Positions 30,767 to 38,394 of a DNA stretch of 64,000 nt are shown one piece after another. Under the pieces are notes generated by a model. That model was not told where the DNA came from, did not search any database, and worked only from the letters and a program-made list of their open reading frames with translations. How positions within the stretch are numbered: position 1 is the first letter of the stretch; each line of letters begins with the position of its first letter. This stretch comes from Neorhizobium huautlense. Lineage in GTDB: Bacteria > Pseudomonadota > Alphaproteobacteria > Rhizobiales > Rhizobiaceae. The DNA lies in NCBI RefSeq assembly GCF_030811685.1, contig NZ_JAUSRF010000009.1, positions 62,001 through 126,000 of the forward strand, given 5' to 3'. The translations under genes and the position numbers were made by a program.

Positions 30767-31459
30767 TCACCGCACCTTCAAACCCAGTTCGGCCAAAAGC
30801 AGCCCCGCCTGATCCTTCGAGATCGTCGCGCCACGAAACTTTTTGGCATCGATCAGCCGTAAACCGCCGAGATCGGCGCCGCGCAGGTCAGCACCGTCGA
30901 AGCGCGCATCCACCAACCCGGCATCCCGCAGGCTGCAGCCGGCGAACACAGCCTTGCGGAAATCGCAGCCGATCAGGTCGGCCATGCCGAAATCCAGCTT
31001 TTCCAGCCGTTCATTGTTGAAGGAAAGCCCACGCAGGCGCGCCGCCGACAGCAGTGTTTCCCTGAACGTCAGCCCCAGCGACCGGATGCGTGAAAAATCA
31101 GCGCCGGTCAGCTTGCAGCCTTCAAAACGCGTGTCATTGGCCTTTGCTTCGACAAAAGAGGCATTGTTGAAATCGCAGCCGAAAAATTCCACCTCCGCCA
31201 GATCGGCACCGGAAAAATCCGCATGCGCGCCACGGCAGCCGGTAAACTTCGCGCCCTCCAGCCCGGCGCTGCGAAAATCCACATTGGCCAGTTTGCAATC
31301 TTCAAACACCCAGCCGGGCATGTCGAGACTGGCGAGATCAGCGCCATCGAGCGTGCAGTTTTTCAGCGCAACGACGAGGCCATCCGCCGCCCAGGCCCGC
31401 ATATCCCCGGCGGAAACGTCACGGTCGCTGATGTCCAGTGGGGATTGTTTTTCGGCCAT
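30767..31459 (-). CDS. Pentapeptide-repeat protein
   Basis: This is a 230-residue protein made mostly of A(D/N)LxG-type pentapeptide repeats, such as CTLDGADLASLDMPGWVFED, CRGAHADFSGADLAEVEFFG, GCKLTGADFSRIRSLGLTFR and DARFDGADLRGADLGGLRLI. They would form a right-handed quadrilateral beta helix. Family members include gyrase-mimic resistance proteins, but most have unknown roles. I chose the ATG at 31459, preceded by AGGAA. It converges on galE with no gap. Confidence 0.88.
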   Translation of the reverse strand: MAEKQSPLDISDRDVSAGDMRAWAADGLVVALKNCTLDGADLASLDMPGWVFEDCKLANVDFRSAGLEGAKFTGCRGAHADFSGADLAEVEFFGCDFNNASFVEAKANDTRFEGCKLTGADFSRIRSLGLTFRETLLSAARLRGLSFNNERLEKLDFGMADLIGCDFRKAVFAGCSLRDAGLVDARFDGADLRGADLGGLRLIDAKKFRGATISKDQAGLLLAELGLKVR

Positions 31460-31543
31460 GGCGGTTCCTGACATTTTCATCTTGAGACCGCCGGGCCTAT
31501 CTGATTCCACCGCACGCCTCCACAAGACAGTCCGTCACTCCGT

Positions 31544-32557
31544 TCAGCTCTCGATATCGATGTCGAGAAGATCGCCACTCAGGGAAAATTTCGCGGCAAA
31601 CAGCTCGTCATCCATGCGCTCCGGCAGGATCGTGTAATCCAGTGTAAGCGCCGCGCCGCCGCTCATCTCGGGTGACAGAGAAAAACAGCCGCGCTTGAGC
31701 ACAAGTGCCGCCGCAAAGCTTTCGGCAGATACGTCCTCCGGTCGGGCCGCACCCGGAAAAACCTTGTCCAAGGACCGTCGCACGGCCGGGGTGCCGTATT
31801 CCAGCCTATCCTCCAGCCAACGCAGGCGCACGCCTTGCGGAAAATTCCGGCGCACCGCCCTATCCAGGTCTTGCATCTTTTCGGCCAGCGGCACGAAACC
31901 GTCCAGCATTCGCGGTTCGAACTCGGTGAGAATTGCCACCGCCATGAAAAGATCGAACGGTATCTTGCGGCCATCCAACACCAGTTTTGTAAGCCGGGCG
32001 AATTCGTCCAGTTTGCAACGGCCGAAATACGGATGCCGGTAACTGCTGCGACCCGGCTTTGGAATTGTTTTCGGCAGGCTGGCCAACCCCTTTTCCACCT
32101 CATGGGCAATGCCGCGAAACGCCCCGTCGGCATCGAACAGCGCCACAAACACCGGCGGAAAGAACGGAATGCCGGAATACTCCCAGGCGGCCTCGTCGAG
32201 CGCACGATATTGCAGGGCAAAAGGCTTAGCATCCCTGAAGTCCGGCGTTGGCGACCAGGGTAGGTTTCCTTCGCCGGACATGACGACACCTACAAGCGCG
32301 AATGTGCCGGCTGATGCCGGCCATGTCCTGAAATGACGGCGAACAGTTGCGTCGTGGTCATAACGCTCGCGGCAGAATATTTCGAAGGCCGGCAGCACGG
32401 GCGCCAGTGCCTGAAAATGCTGCGCGGAAGGTTCGCAACCAAACAGCGCCTTGCACATCAGGCCGGGCGAAAATTCGGCCGGATGAAAGAACAGGTTCCA
32501 GTCCTCGGATGTCACGGCGCCGAAAAACGGATGGCTGGCTATGGCGGACTGCATCAC
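31544..32557 (-). CDS. Hypothetical protein (337 aa)
   Basis: A large soluble protein without signal peptide or membrane segments, starting MMQSAIASHPFFGAVTSEDW. The middle part has DYHDATVRRHFRTW-like and FVALFDADGAFRGIAHEVEK segments, and the C-terminus is rich in beta strands with acidic ends (DYTILPERMDDELFAAKFSL). I do not recognise the family. It is transcribed in the same direction as the pentapeptide gene, 84 bases upstream of it, so the two may be one unit. Confidence 0.65.
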   Translation of the reverse strand: MMQSAIASHPFFGAVTSEDWNLFFHPAEFSPGLMCKALFGCEPSAQHFQALAPVLPAFEIFCRERYDHDATVRRHFRTWPASAGTFALVGVVMSGEGNLPWSPTPDFRDAKPFALQYRALDEAAWEYSGIPFFPPVFVALFDADGAFRGIAHEVEKGLASLPKTIPKPGRSSYRHPYFGRCKLDEFARLTKLVLDGRKIPFDLFMAVAILTEFEPRMLDGFVPLAEKMQDLDRAVRRNFPQGVRLRWLEDRLEYGTPAVRRSLDKVFPGAARPEDVSAESFAAALVLKRGCFSLSPEMSGGAALTLDYTILPERMDDELFAAKFSLSGDLLDIDIES

Positions 32558-32730
32558 AATACCTCATGGGGGATCGAGGTCTGAATAGATAACATTCGGG
32601 TTCGTCACGTCGATAGGCAAAAACCTGCCTCTCTGCCGACCCTACCCGATTCCCTGCCTACCCTCCATGCGTCCCTCGCCCTGCCCATCCCGCCATGCTA
32701 GACCGCCCATTGAGCATGAAGGAGAACACC

Positions 32731-33684
32731 ATGGCGGATGATCTGCGCACGCAAGCAAAAACATCGTCAGACACCGACGACGTCGCCTTCGACCGCGCCT
32801 TCATCCCCGCCCATGGGCAGGCGGTCACGGTGGCACCCGGCGTGCAGCGCATCACCTGCGGCAATGCCTCGCCCTTCACCTTCACCGGCACCAATTCCTA
32901 TATTATCGGCTCCGGTTCCACAGTCGCGATGATCGATCCCGGCCCGCAGGACGAAGCCCATTTCGACGCGCTGATGGGGGCGCTTGGGCCCAGAAAACTC
33001 AGCCACATTTTTGTCAGCCACACCCACCGAGACCATTCCCCGCTTGCAGCCCGCGTGAAGGATGCGACAGGCGCGTTGACGGTGGCGGAAGGCCCGCATC
33101 GGGCTGCCCGTCCGCTGCATGCCGGCGAGATCAACCCTTTCGCCGAAAGCTCGGATGTCGATTTCATACCCGACATCGCCCTTGCCGATGGCGCCACGAT
33201 CGAAGGCGAAAACTGGTCGCTTTCCGCCGTGCACACGCCCGGCCACACCGCCAACCACTCGGCCTTTGCGCTGGAAGGAACCGACATCCTGTTTTCCGCC
33301 GATCACGTCATGGCCTGGGCCACCACCATCGTCGCGCCGCCGGATGGCTCGATGGGCGATTTCATGGCCTCTGTCGAAAAACTGCTCGGCCGCAACGACC
33401 GCATCTTCTTTCCAGGCCATGGCGGCCCGGTGACGGAACCGCAATCGTTTCTGCGCGGGCTTCGCACTCATCGCCGCATGCGCGAACGGGCGATCCTGGA
33501 ACGCATCCGTGGCGGCGACCGGCTGATCGCCGATATGGTCAAGGTGATCTACGCCCGCACCGATATCCGCCTGCATGGCGCAGCCGCACTTTCGGTTCTG
33601 GCGCATCTGGAGGATCTGATGGAAAAAGGTCTCGTTACCACCGACGGCCCGCCATCGCTGGTGGGGGAATACCGGGTGGCGTAA
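32731..33684 (+). CDS. MBL-fold metallo-hydrolase (LACTB2-like)
   Basis: This 317-residue protein has the metallo-beta-lactamase motif VSHTHRDHSPLAARVKDATG, later metal ligands HTPGHTANHSAFALEG and FSADHVMAWAT, and PGHGGPVTEP. A C-terminal winged helix (VKVIYARTDIRLHGAAALSV, then LAHLEDLMEKGLV) is typical of the LACTB2/RNase-Z-like hydrolase group. I chose the ATG at 32731 because AAGGAGA precedes it; earlier ATGs at 32695 and 32716 lack that spacing. The substrate is unknown. Confidence 0.88.
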   Translation: MADDLRTQAKTSSDTDDVAFDRAFIPAHGQAVTVAPGVQRITCGNASPFTFTGTNSYIIGSGSTVAMIDPGPQDEAHFDALMGALGPRKLSHIFVSHTHRDHSPLAARVKDATGALTVAEGPHRAARPLHAGEINPFAESSDVDFIPDIALADGATIEGENWSLSAVHTPGHTANHSAFALEGTDILFSADHVMAWATTIVAPPDGSMGDFMASVEKLLGRNDRIFFPGHGGPVTEPQSFLRGLRTHRRMRERAILERIRGGDRLIADMVKVIYARTDIRLHGAAALSVLAHLEDLMEKGLVTTDGPPSLVGEYRVA

Positions 33685-33688
33685 GCCT

Positions 33689-34603
33689 TTAATCCACCGC
33701 CAGCCCCAAAAGTTCCGAATCCAGTGCCCGCAAAAAGCTCTGTGCAATGCCGGCGCTCAGGCCCAGATCGTGGCCGCCGTAACGCGAGGCGACGCGCAGG
33801 TCCACCATGGTGGTCTCGGCCTCTTCTCGCAAACGGATGACCACATCGAATCTGAGGCCGAGGATCAGCGTGCGCGTCTGCCCCTGCAGGATCACATCGC
33901 CGGGCCTGCCGATTTCCGGCCCAACGGGTTTGCCGGGCCGCAACTGGTCCGGGCGCGGCAGCGGGATCGGAATATTGTCCGGCACGGCGCCGGTTTCGGC
34001 GCGTGTTTTCGGTGCCGGTCTTTCGGTAATGTCCGGTTCCACCAGTTCCATGCCGTGTTTGCGGTCGAGCGTGATGCGTTCCGATTTGGCCACCTTGGCC
34101 ACCGCCTCGTAGATGCGGTCGACAGCGCCCTCGTAACGACGGCCGGTCAGTTCCGGATAGGCGGTCAGCTGCAATTGCCGATCGGTCGGTGTCACCATCG
34201 TGGCGCGTTGCAGCCATTGCTGCCCCGCACTCGGCGGCTGTAGCCACACCGGCGTATCCTCGACATCGGTGGCGACATCATAAAGCGGCGGCGTGGTGAA
34301 ATAGAGCGTTGCGGCAAAACCGACGAGAATGATCGGTGGCGCGGCATAGATCAGCGCCCGGGCGGCGGCAATGCCACCGCGCGCTCCCACCTGCCACAAG
34401 CGCATCAGACCGATTGCCGCAAACAGCACGGCAACCATGGCGATGGCCGAGGAAAACAGAATGACGGCTGCGAAATCCGGCCCTTTCAACGGTCCGAAAC
34501 GATGCGCCGCAATGGCGAGCACGAACAGCACCAGCGCCGCCAGACCGATGCGCCGGGCAGCAAAGGCCGACTGGGAGACGGGGCGGACGAAACGGACGGT
34601 CAT
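33689..34603 (-). CDS. DUF1499-domain membrane protein
   Basis: This is a 304-residue protein. Three N-terminal membrane segments (LAALVLFVLAIAAHRFG, AVILFSSAIAMVAVLFAAIG, ALIYAAPPIILVGFAATLYF) are followed by a DUF1499 domain. Its motifs include TTPPLYDVATDVEDTP near residue 105 and the C-terminal FDVVIRLREEAETTMVDLRV and ASRYGGHDLGLSAGIAQSFL. DUF1499 proteins are common in proteobacteria and of unknown function. It converges on the MBL-fold gene, four bases away. Confidence 0.85.
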   Translation of the reverse strand: MTVRFVRPVSQSAFAARRIGLAALVLFVLAIAAHRFGPLKGPDFAAVILFSSAIAMVAVLFAAIGLMRLWQVGARGGIAAARALIYAAPPIILVGFAATLYFTTPPLYDVATDVEDTPVWLQPPSAGQQWLQRATMVTPTDRQLQLTAYPELTGRRYEGAVDRIYEAVAKVAKSERITLDRKHGMELVEPDITERPAPKTRAETGAVPDNIPIPLPRPDQLRPGKPVGPEIGRPGDVILQGQTRTLILGLRFDVVIRLREEAETTMVDLRVASRYGGHDLGLSAGIAQSFLRALDSELLGLAVD

Positions 34604-34696
34604 GCGGGCTTTCCGGTTGCGGGCATGTGGCCTTTATAAGCCAAGCCGTGACCCAAGGAAATCGCAGCCATGCAACAGCTGCCCCTCTAGCGCAGC

Positions 34697-34852
34697 CTAT
34701 CCCAAAAAACCGCGATGCGGCTGGCTCATGCCGCTCGGCCAGCCTTGCAGCGAATGCACATGCCGCGCCTCCCGCAACATCGGAATGCAAACGACAAGCA
34801 AAACGAGGATGGCGACATAAACCAGACCGGGGCGGGTTTTCAAAACATTCAC
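34697..34852 (-). CDS. Small membrane protein (51 aa), GTG start
   Basis: A short frame starts at a GTG with AGGAG about 10 bases upstream. The peptide begins MNVLKTRPGLVYVAILVLLV, with one clear membrane helix up to VCIPML, then a basic tail with HVHSLQGWPSGMSQPHRGFL. The frame also extends upstream into the neighbouring repeat, so the GTG is preferred. No family recognised. It may be a small envelope protein, but it could be chance. Confidence 0.4.
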   Translation of the reverse strand: MNVLKTRPGLVYVAILVLLVVCIPMLREARHVHSLQGWPSGMSQPHRGFLG

Positions 34853-34940
34853 CGGACACCAACTCCTGCTGCGATGATGACAGGAATGGGCGCTGAAGCT
34901 GACAGCCACCTGAAGGGTGCGGATAATTGAATGTGGAATG

Positions 34941-35200
34941 AAGTTCCCCTCTGGCCTGCCGGCCATCCGCTCTTTGTGGGCAAAGTTCGCATATGGAGCC
35001 GAGGGGGTGCGGCTTGCTCCCAATGATCTCCCCCCTTGAGGGGGAGATGTCACCGCAAGGTGACAGAGGGGGGTGAGCAACAGTGCGGCAGATGGGGCGA
35101 AAGCTGAATTTGCGCAACATCACCCCCTCTGTCCTGCCGGACATCTCCCCCTCAAGGGGGGAGATCGGCTGGGCGCACCGTCGGCATTCCACATGCGATA
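34941..35200. repeat. Family A repeat copy 4, with extended flanks
   Basis: The core arms are CTCCCCCCTTGAGGGGGAGA (35027 on) and the inverted CTCAAGGGGGGAGATC (to about 35166), with an internal TCACCGCAAGGTGACA hairpin. The right flank, GGCTGGGCGCACC...ATTCCACATGCGA, is the inverted match of the left flank of copy 1. The left flank holds an older, degraded CCTCTGGCCTGCCGGCCATC segment, which suggests nested copies. Confidence 0.8.
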
Positions 35201-35348
35201 GCCCCTTGTGGAAGGCCGAAAGTGCGGGACGAGACCCGTGGCTCGGGGGGCTTATTCAGGCGCCGCGATTTTAAGACATTCAGGTGACTGTCAGGATCGG
35301 GTGCGATTTCGCCGGCAATCGAAACTGCCGGAAGTTTTCCCCTTGTCC

Positions 35349-37004
35349 ATGCATAATCTGTCCCATTCCGCCCGCCGTCCGTCATGGCGGCTTGCCCGCC
35401 CTGAGATCGGCAGCATCACGCTTGCGCTCCTGACGGCGCTTTATCTGATTGCCTTCACCAACCGCACGTTCTTCACGCGGTCCTTCGAATACTTTGACAA
35501 CCACCTGTCGCTGGCCGCCTTCATTTTCGGCCTCACCTGCCTGTTTGCCGCCTTCACGATTGCGATCTCGGTCAAATATCTGATGAAGCCGCTGCTGATC
35601 CTGATGGTGCTTTCCGCAGCCTCGGCCTCGTGGTTCATGGACGGGTTCGGCACGATCATCGATGTCGACATGATCCGCAACGCCGCCACCACCACGACGT
35701 CGGAAGCCGGCCATCTGATCACCCCTGCCTATCTCCTGCACATGACCGTGTTCGGTATCCTGCCCTCGCTTCTGGTCGCTTTCGTGCGGATCAAGCACCG
35801 CAACTTTTTCGCAAAACTCCGCTGGAACCTCACCGCCATCGTGCCGCTGCTGCTTCTGGCGCTTGCCTGCGGCGTCAGCAGCGCGCGCTCGATCGCGGCC
35901 GTCACGCGCCTGCACAAGGATCTTATCCTGACGCTCAACCCGTTCGTGCCGGTCGGCAGCGCCGTCGCCTTCGTGCTCGCCTCCGAAGCCGATAAAAACA
36001 TCGTCGCCGCCCCGCTCGGTACCGATGCGAGAGTTGCGGGCCCGACCAGATCCGGCAAACCGCGGGTGCTGATCATCGTCACCGGCGAAACCGCGCGTGC
36101 CGAAAACTTTTCGCTCGGTGGTTATGACCGCGAAACCAACCCGGAACTGAACAAACACGACATCACCTATTTTTCCGACACATCCAGCTGCGGCACGGCG
36201 ACGGCCGTTTCCGTGCCCTGCATGTTCTCCAACCTGAAACGCAGCGGTTATTCGCACCGTGCCGGTCTCGCCAATGAAAACCTGCTCGACGTTTTTGGCC
36301 ACGCCGGCATCAGGACCGAATGGTGGGAAAACAATACCGGAGACAAGAACGTTGCCGACCGCACCACCATGCATTCCTTTTCCAACGCCAACGATCCGCG
36401 TTTCTGCACCGCCAACGAATGCCTGGACGATGCGATGATCGACCAGCTCGACACCTGGCTTTCGAATGTGAAGGGCGACAGCGTGCTGGTCCTGCACCAG
36501 CTCGGCAGCCATGGCCCGGCCTATTACCAGCGTTACACGCCGGAATTCGCCCGCTTCACGCCCGAATGCAGGACCGGCGAGATCGGCACCTGCGAGCGCC
36601 AGTCGGTGGTCAACACCTATGACAACACCATCCTCTACACCGACCACATCCTTAGCTCGGTCATCGACCACCTGAAGGCACGCGAAAACAGCATCGACCC
36701 GGCGATGATCTACATGTCGGACCACGGTGAATCGCTCGGCGAAAACGGCCTCTACCTGCACGGTGCGCCTTACATCATCGCCCCGTCGCAACAGACGCAT
36801 GTGCCCTTCGTTCTGTGGCAGGGCACGGAAATGAAAGCCATGGTCGATGCCGGATGCCTGACCAGACGCGCCGGCGAAGAAGCCTCGCATGACAACCTTT
36901 TTCACACGGCGCTCGGGCTGATGTCGGTCAAAACCTCGGTCTACACGCCAAAACTCGACGTGCTGTCCGCCTGCCGCGCCCCGGCGAGTGGAGCAAGCTC
37001 ATGA
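35349..37004 (+). CDS. Phosphoethanolamine--lipid A transferase (EptA-like)
   Basis: This is a 551-residue inner-membrane enzyme. Five N-terminal membrane helices (for example ITLALLTALYLIAFTNRTFF and LMKPLLILMVLSAASASWFM) are followed by a periplasmic sulfatase-like domain from about residue 220. The nucleophile Thr is in IIVTGETARAENFSLGGYDR, zinc ligands are in YMSDHGESLGENGLYLHGAP, and six or more Cys allow the usual disulfides (TSSCGTATAVSVPCMFSN). The family adds phosphoethanolamine to lipid A or core sugars. I chose the ATG at 35349. It overlaps the dgkA start (ATGA) and is followed by a two-component pair. Confidence 0.88.
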   Translation: MHNLSHSARRPSWRLARPEIGSITLALLTALYLIAFTNRTFFTRSFEYFDNHLSLAAFIFGLTCLFAAFTIAISVKYLMKPLLILMVLSAASASWFMDGFGTIIDVDMIRNAATTTTSEAGHLITPAYLLHMTVFGILPSLLVAFVRIKHRNFFAKLRWNLTAIVPLLLLALACGVSSARSIAAVTRLHKDLILTLNPFVPVGSAVAFVLASEADKNIVAAPLGTDARVAGPTRSGKPRVLIIVTGETARAENFSLGGYDRETNPELNKHDITYFSDTSSCGTATAVSVPCMFSNLKRSGYSHRAGLANENLLDVFGHAGIRTEWWENNTGDKNVADRTTMHSFSNANDPRFCTANECLDDAMIDQLDTWLSNVKGDSVLVLHQLGSHGPAYYQRYTPEFARFTPECRTGEIGTCERQSVVNTYDNTILYTDHILSSVIDHLKARENSIDPAMIYMSDHGESLGENGLYLHGAPYIIAPSQQTHVPFVLWQGTEMKAMVDAGCLTRRAGEEASHDNLFHTALGLMSVKTSVYTPKLDVLSACRAPASGASS

Positions 37005-37636
37005 CCCTTCCCGACTATGCTTTCTCCGCACATAAAAAGTCTAATGGAGGCCGTGAACGGCGCCTTCTTCCGATCTCCCCCCTTGAGGGGGGCTCGAAGA
37101 GCGGGTTGAGACCCGTGGCTCAACCCCGGCAGTCCGGCAGGACAGAGGGGGGTGGCTCGCGGATTTCCTCTGCCCACGAACCTGCCGCACCGTTGCATAC
37201 CCCCCTCTGTCACCTTTCGGCGACATCTCCCCCTCAAGGGGGGAGATCGAAGGGAGTGTGTGGCGACGCTCCACCAACCAAAATCACCGGCAGCCGGCAC
37301 CTTGCGGCAGCACTCGGCTATTCGCTGGGTGGTGCCGCAAGGTTGCTCGGCGAAACCGCATTCCGCCACGAACTGCTTGCCGCCATCGGCATCTTTGGCG
37401 GTTTCGCTTTTGTCGGCGCCAGCGTCTCCGAATACGTGTCGATGGCCGTGCTGTTTCTGGCGCTGATCGCCGCGGAAGCCCTCAACACGGCAATCGAGGA
37501 GATCATCGACCGCATCTCCCCGGAATGGTCGAAAACCGGCAAAAATGCCAAGGATCTCGGCTCGTTCGCAGTGTTCTGCCTCCTTACCGCCAACGGATTG
37601 ATGGCGGCTTTCGTCATCGGCTCCAGACTTGTGTGA
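37001..37636 (+). CDS. dgkA: Diacylglycerol kinase with repeat-encoded N-terminal insertion
   Basis: The C-terminal 118 residues are a complete DgkA: GYSLGGAARLLGETAFRHEL, then membrane helices, then AEALNTAIEEIIDRISPEWS and KNAKDLGSFAVFCLLTANGL, the catalytic Glu/Asn region. The kinase recycles diacylglycerol, a by-product of EptA-type phosphoethanolamine transfer. The ATG at 37001 overlaps the eptA stop. Residues about 23-84 are encoded by a family A repeat, giving 211 residues against the usual 120 or so. A GTG at 37256 with GGGGGAG upstream (from the repeat) is an alternative start giving 126 residues. Which is used cannot be told here. Confidence 0.85.
   Translation: MTLPDYAFSAHKKSNGGRERRLLPISPLEGGSKSGLRPVAQPRQSGRTEGGGSRISSAHEPAAPLHTPLCHLSATSPPQGGRSKGVCGDAPPTKITGSRHLAAALGYSLGGAARLLGETAFRHELLAAIGIFGGFAFVGASVSEYVSMAVLFLALIAAEALNTAIEEIIDRISPEWSKTGKNAKDLGSFAVFCLLTANGLMAAFVIGSRLV
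37070..37250. repeat. Family A repeat copy 5, inside the dgkA frame, with nested family D segment
   Basis: The arms CTCCCCCCTTGAGGGGGG and CTCAAGGGGGGAGATC bound the element. A 40-base segment, CTCGAAGAGCGGGTTGAGAC followed by CCGTGGCTCAACCC, replaces part of arm 1. It has its own GGGTTGAG/CTCAACCC stem. The 14-mer GAGACCCGTGGCTC of this segment recurs at 35231-35244, just upstream of eptA, so it is probably a separate small repeat. Confidence 0.8.
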
Positions 37637-37731
37637 CCATGAACCCCGCCAGTGCTTCATCCCCTCTCGAAATTTTGGCCCCATCTCTGCTAGATAGGGG
37701 TCACACATCACGATGGGATGGAGCAGCCAGT

Positions 37732-38394
37732 TTGAGAGTTCTTCTGATCGAGGACGATGCGACGCTCGGCGAAGCGGTGCGCGATCATGTGGCGGCCAGC
37801 GACCATGCCGTCGACTGGATGAAAACCATCGATACCGGCGGTGCCGCGCTCGCCACGACCTCCTATGGCCTCGTGCTTCTCGACCTGCGCCTGCCCGATG
37901 GCAGCGGCATCGATCTTCTCAAAAAATTTCGCAGCACTGGCGGCACCACGCCGGTCATCATCCTTACCGCCCACGACCAGATTTCCGACCGTATCGAGGG
38001 ACTGAACAGCGGTGCCGACGATTATCTTGTCAAACCCTTCAATCTGGGAGAACTCACCGCCCGCATGCTGGCCGTCAGCCGCCGTTACAGCGGCCGCCCG
38101 GTATCTCTGGTGAAGGTCGGTGATCTGGAAATCGATGCCGCCGACCGGCGTGTGGCGCTGGCCGGCGAACCGGTCACGTTGTCGGGCCGCGAATGGGCGG
38201 TGCTGGATGCGCTCGCCGCCCGCCCGAATGCGGTGGTCTCAAAGGCGCAGATCGAGGAGGCGCTTTACGCTTTCGGCTCCGAGATCGAGAGCAATACGGT
38301 CGAAGTCTATGTCAGCCGCTTACGCAAAAAACTCGGGCGCGATCATATCGCCACCTTGCGCGGCGTCGGTTACCGGCTGGGGCGCGAACAATGA
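37732..38394 (+). CDS. OmpR/PmrA-type response regulator
   Basis: This is a 220-residue protein starting at a TTG with GGAG upstream; no in-frame ATG fits. The receiver domain begins LRVLLIEDDATLGEAVRDHV with acidic pair DD, the phospho-acceptor Asp lies in GLVLLDLRLPDGSGIDLL, and the switch Lys in DDYLVKPFNLGELTARM. The winged-helix output domain ends SNTVEVYVSRLRKKLGRDHI and ATLRGVGYRLG. It belongs to the OmpR/PhoB class, close to PmrA/QseB. The kinase gene overlaps its stop (ATGA), and the eptA/dgkA genes upstream are plausible targets. Confidence 0.92.
   Translation: MRVLLIEDDATLGEAVRDHVAASDHAVDWMKTIDTGGAALATTSYGLVLLDLRLPDGSGIDLLKKFRSTGGTTPVIILTAHDQISDRIEGLNSGADDYLVKPFNLGELTARMLAVSRRYSGRPVSLVKVGDLEIDAADRRVALAGEPVTLSGREWAVLDALAARPNAVVSKAQIEEALYAFGSEIESNTVEVYVSRLRKKLGRDHIATLRGVGYRLGREQ

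Noticed and set aside
35382-36905. 507-codon minus-strand frame opposite the phosphoethanolamine transferase
   Set aside because: Antisense shadow; rich in Gly, Arg and Asp without domain motifs, whereas the plus strand carries all EptA motifs.
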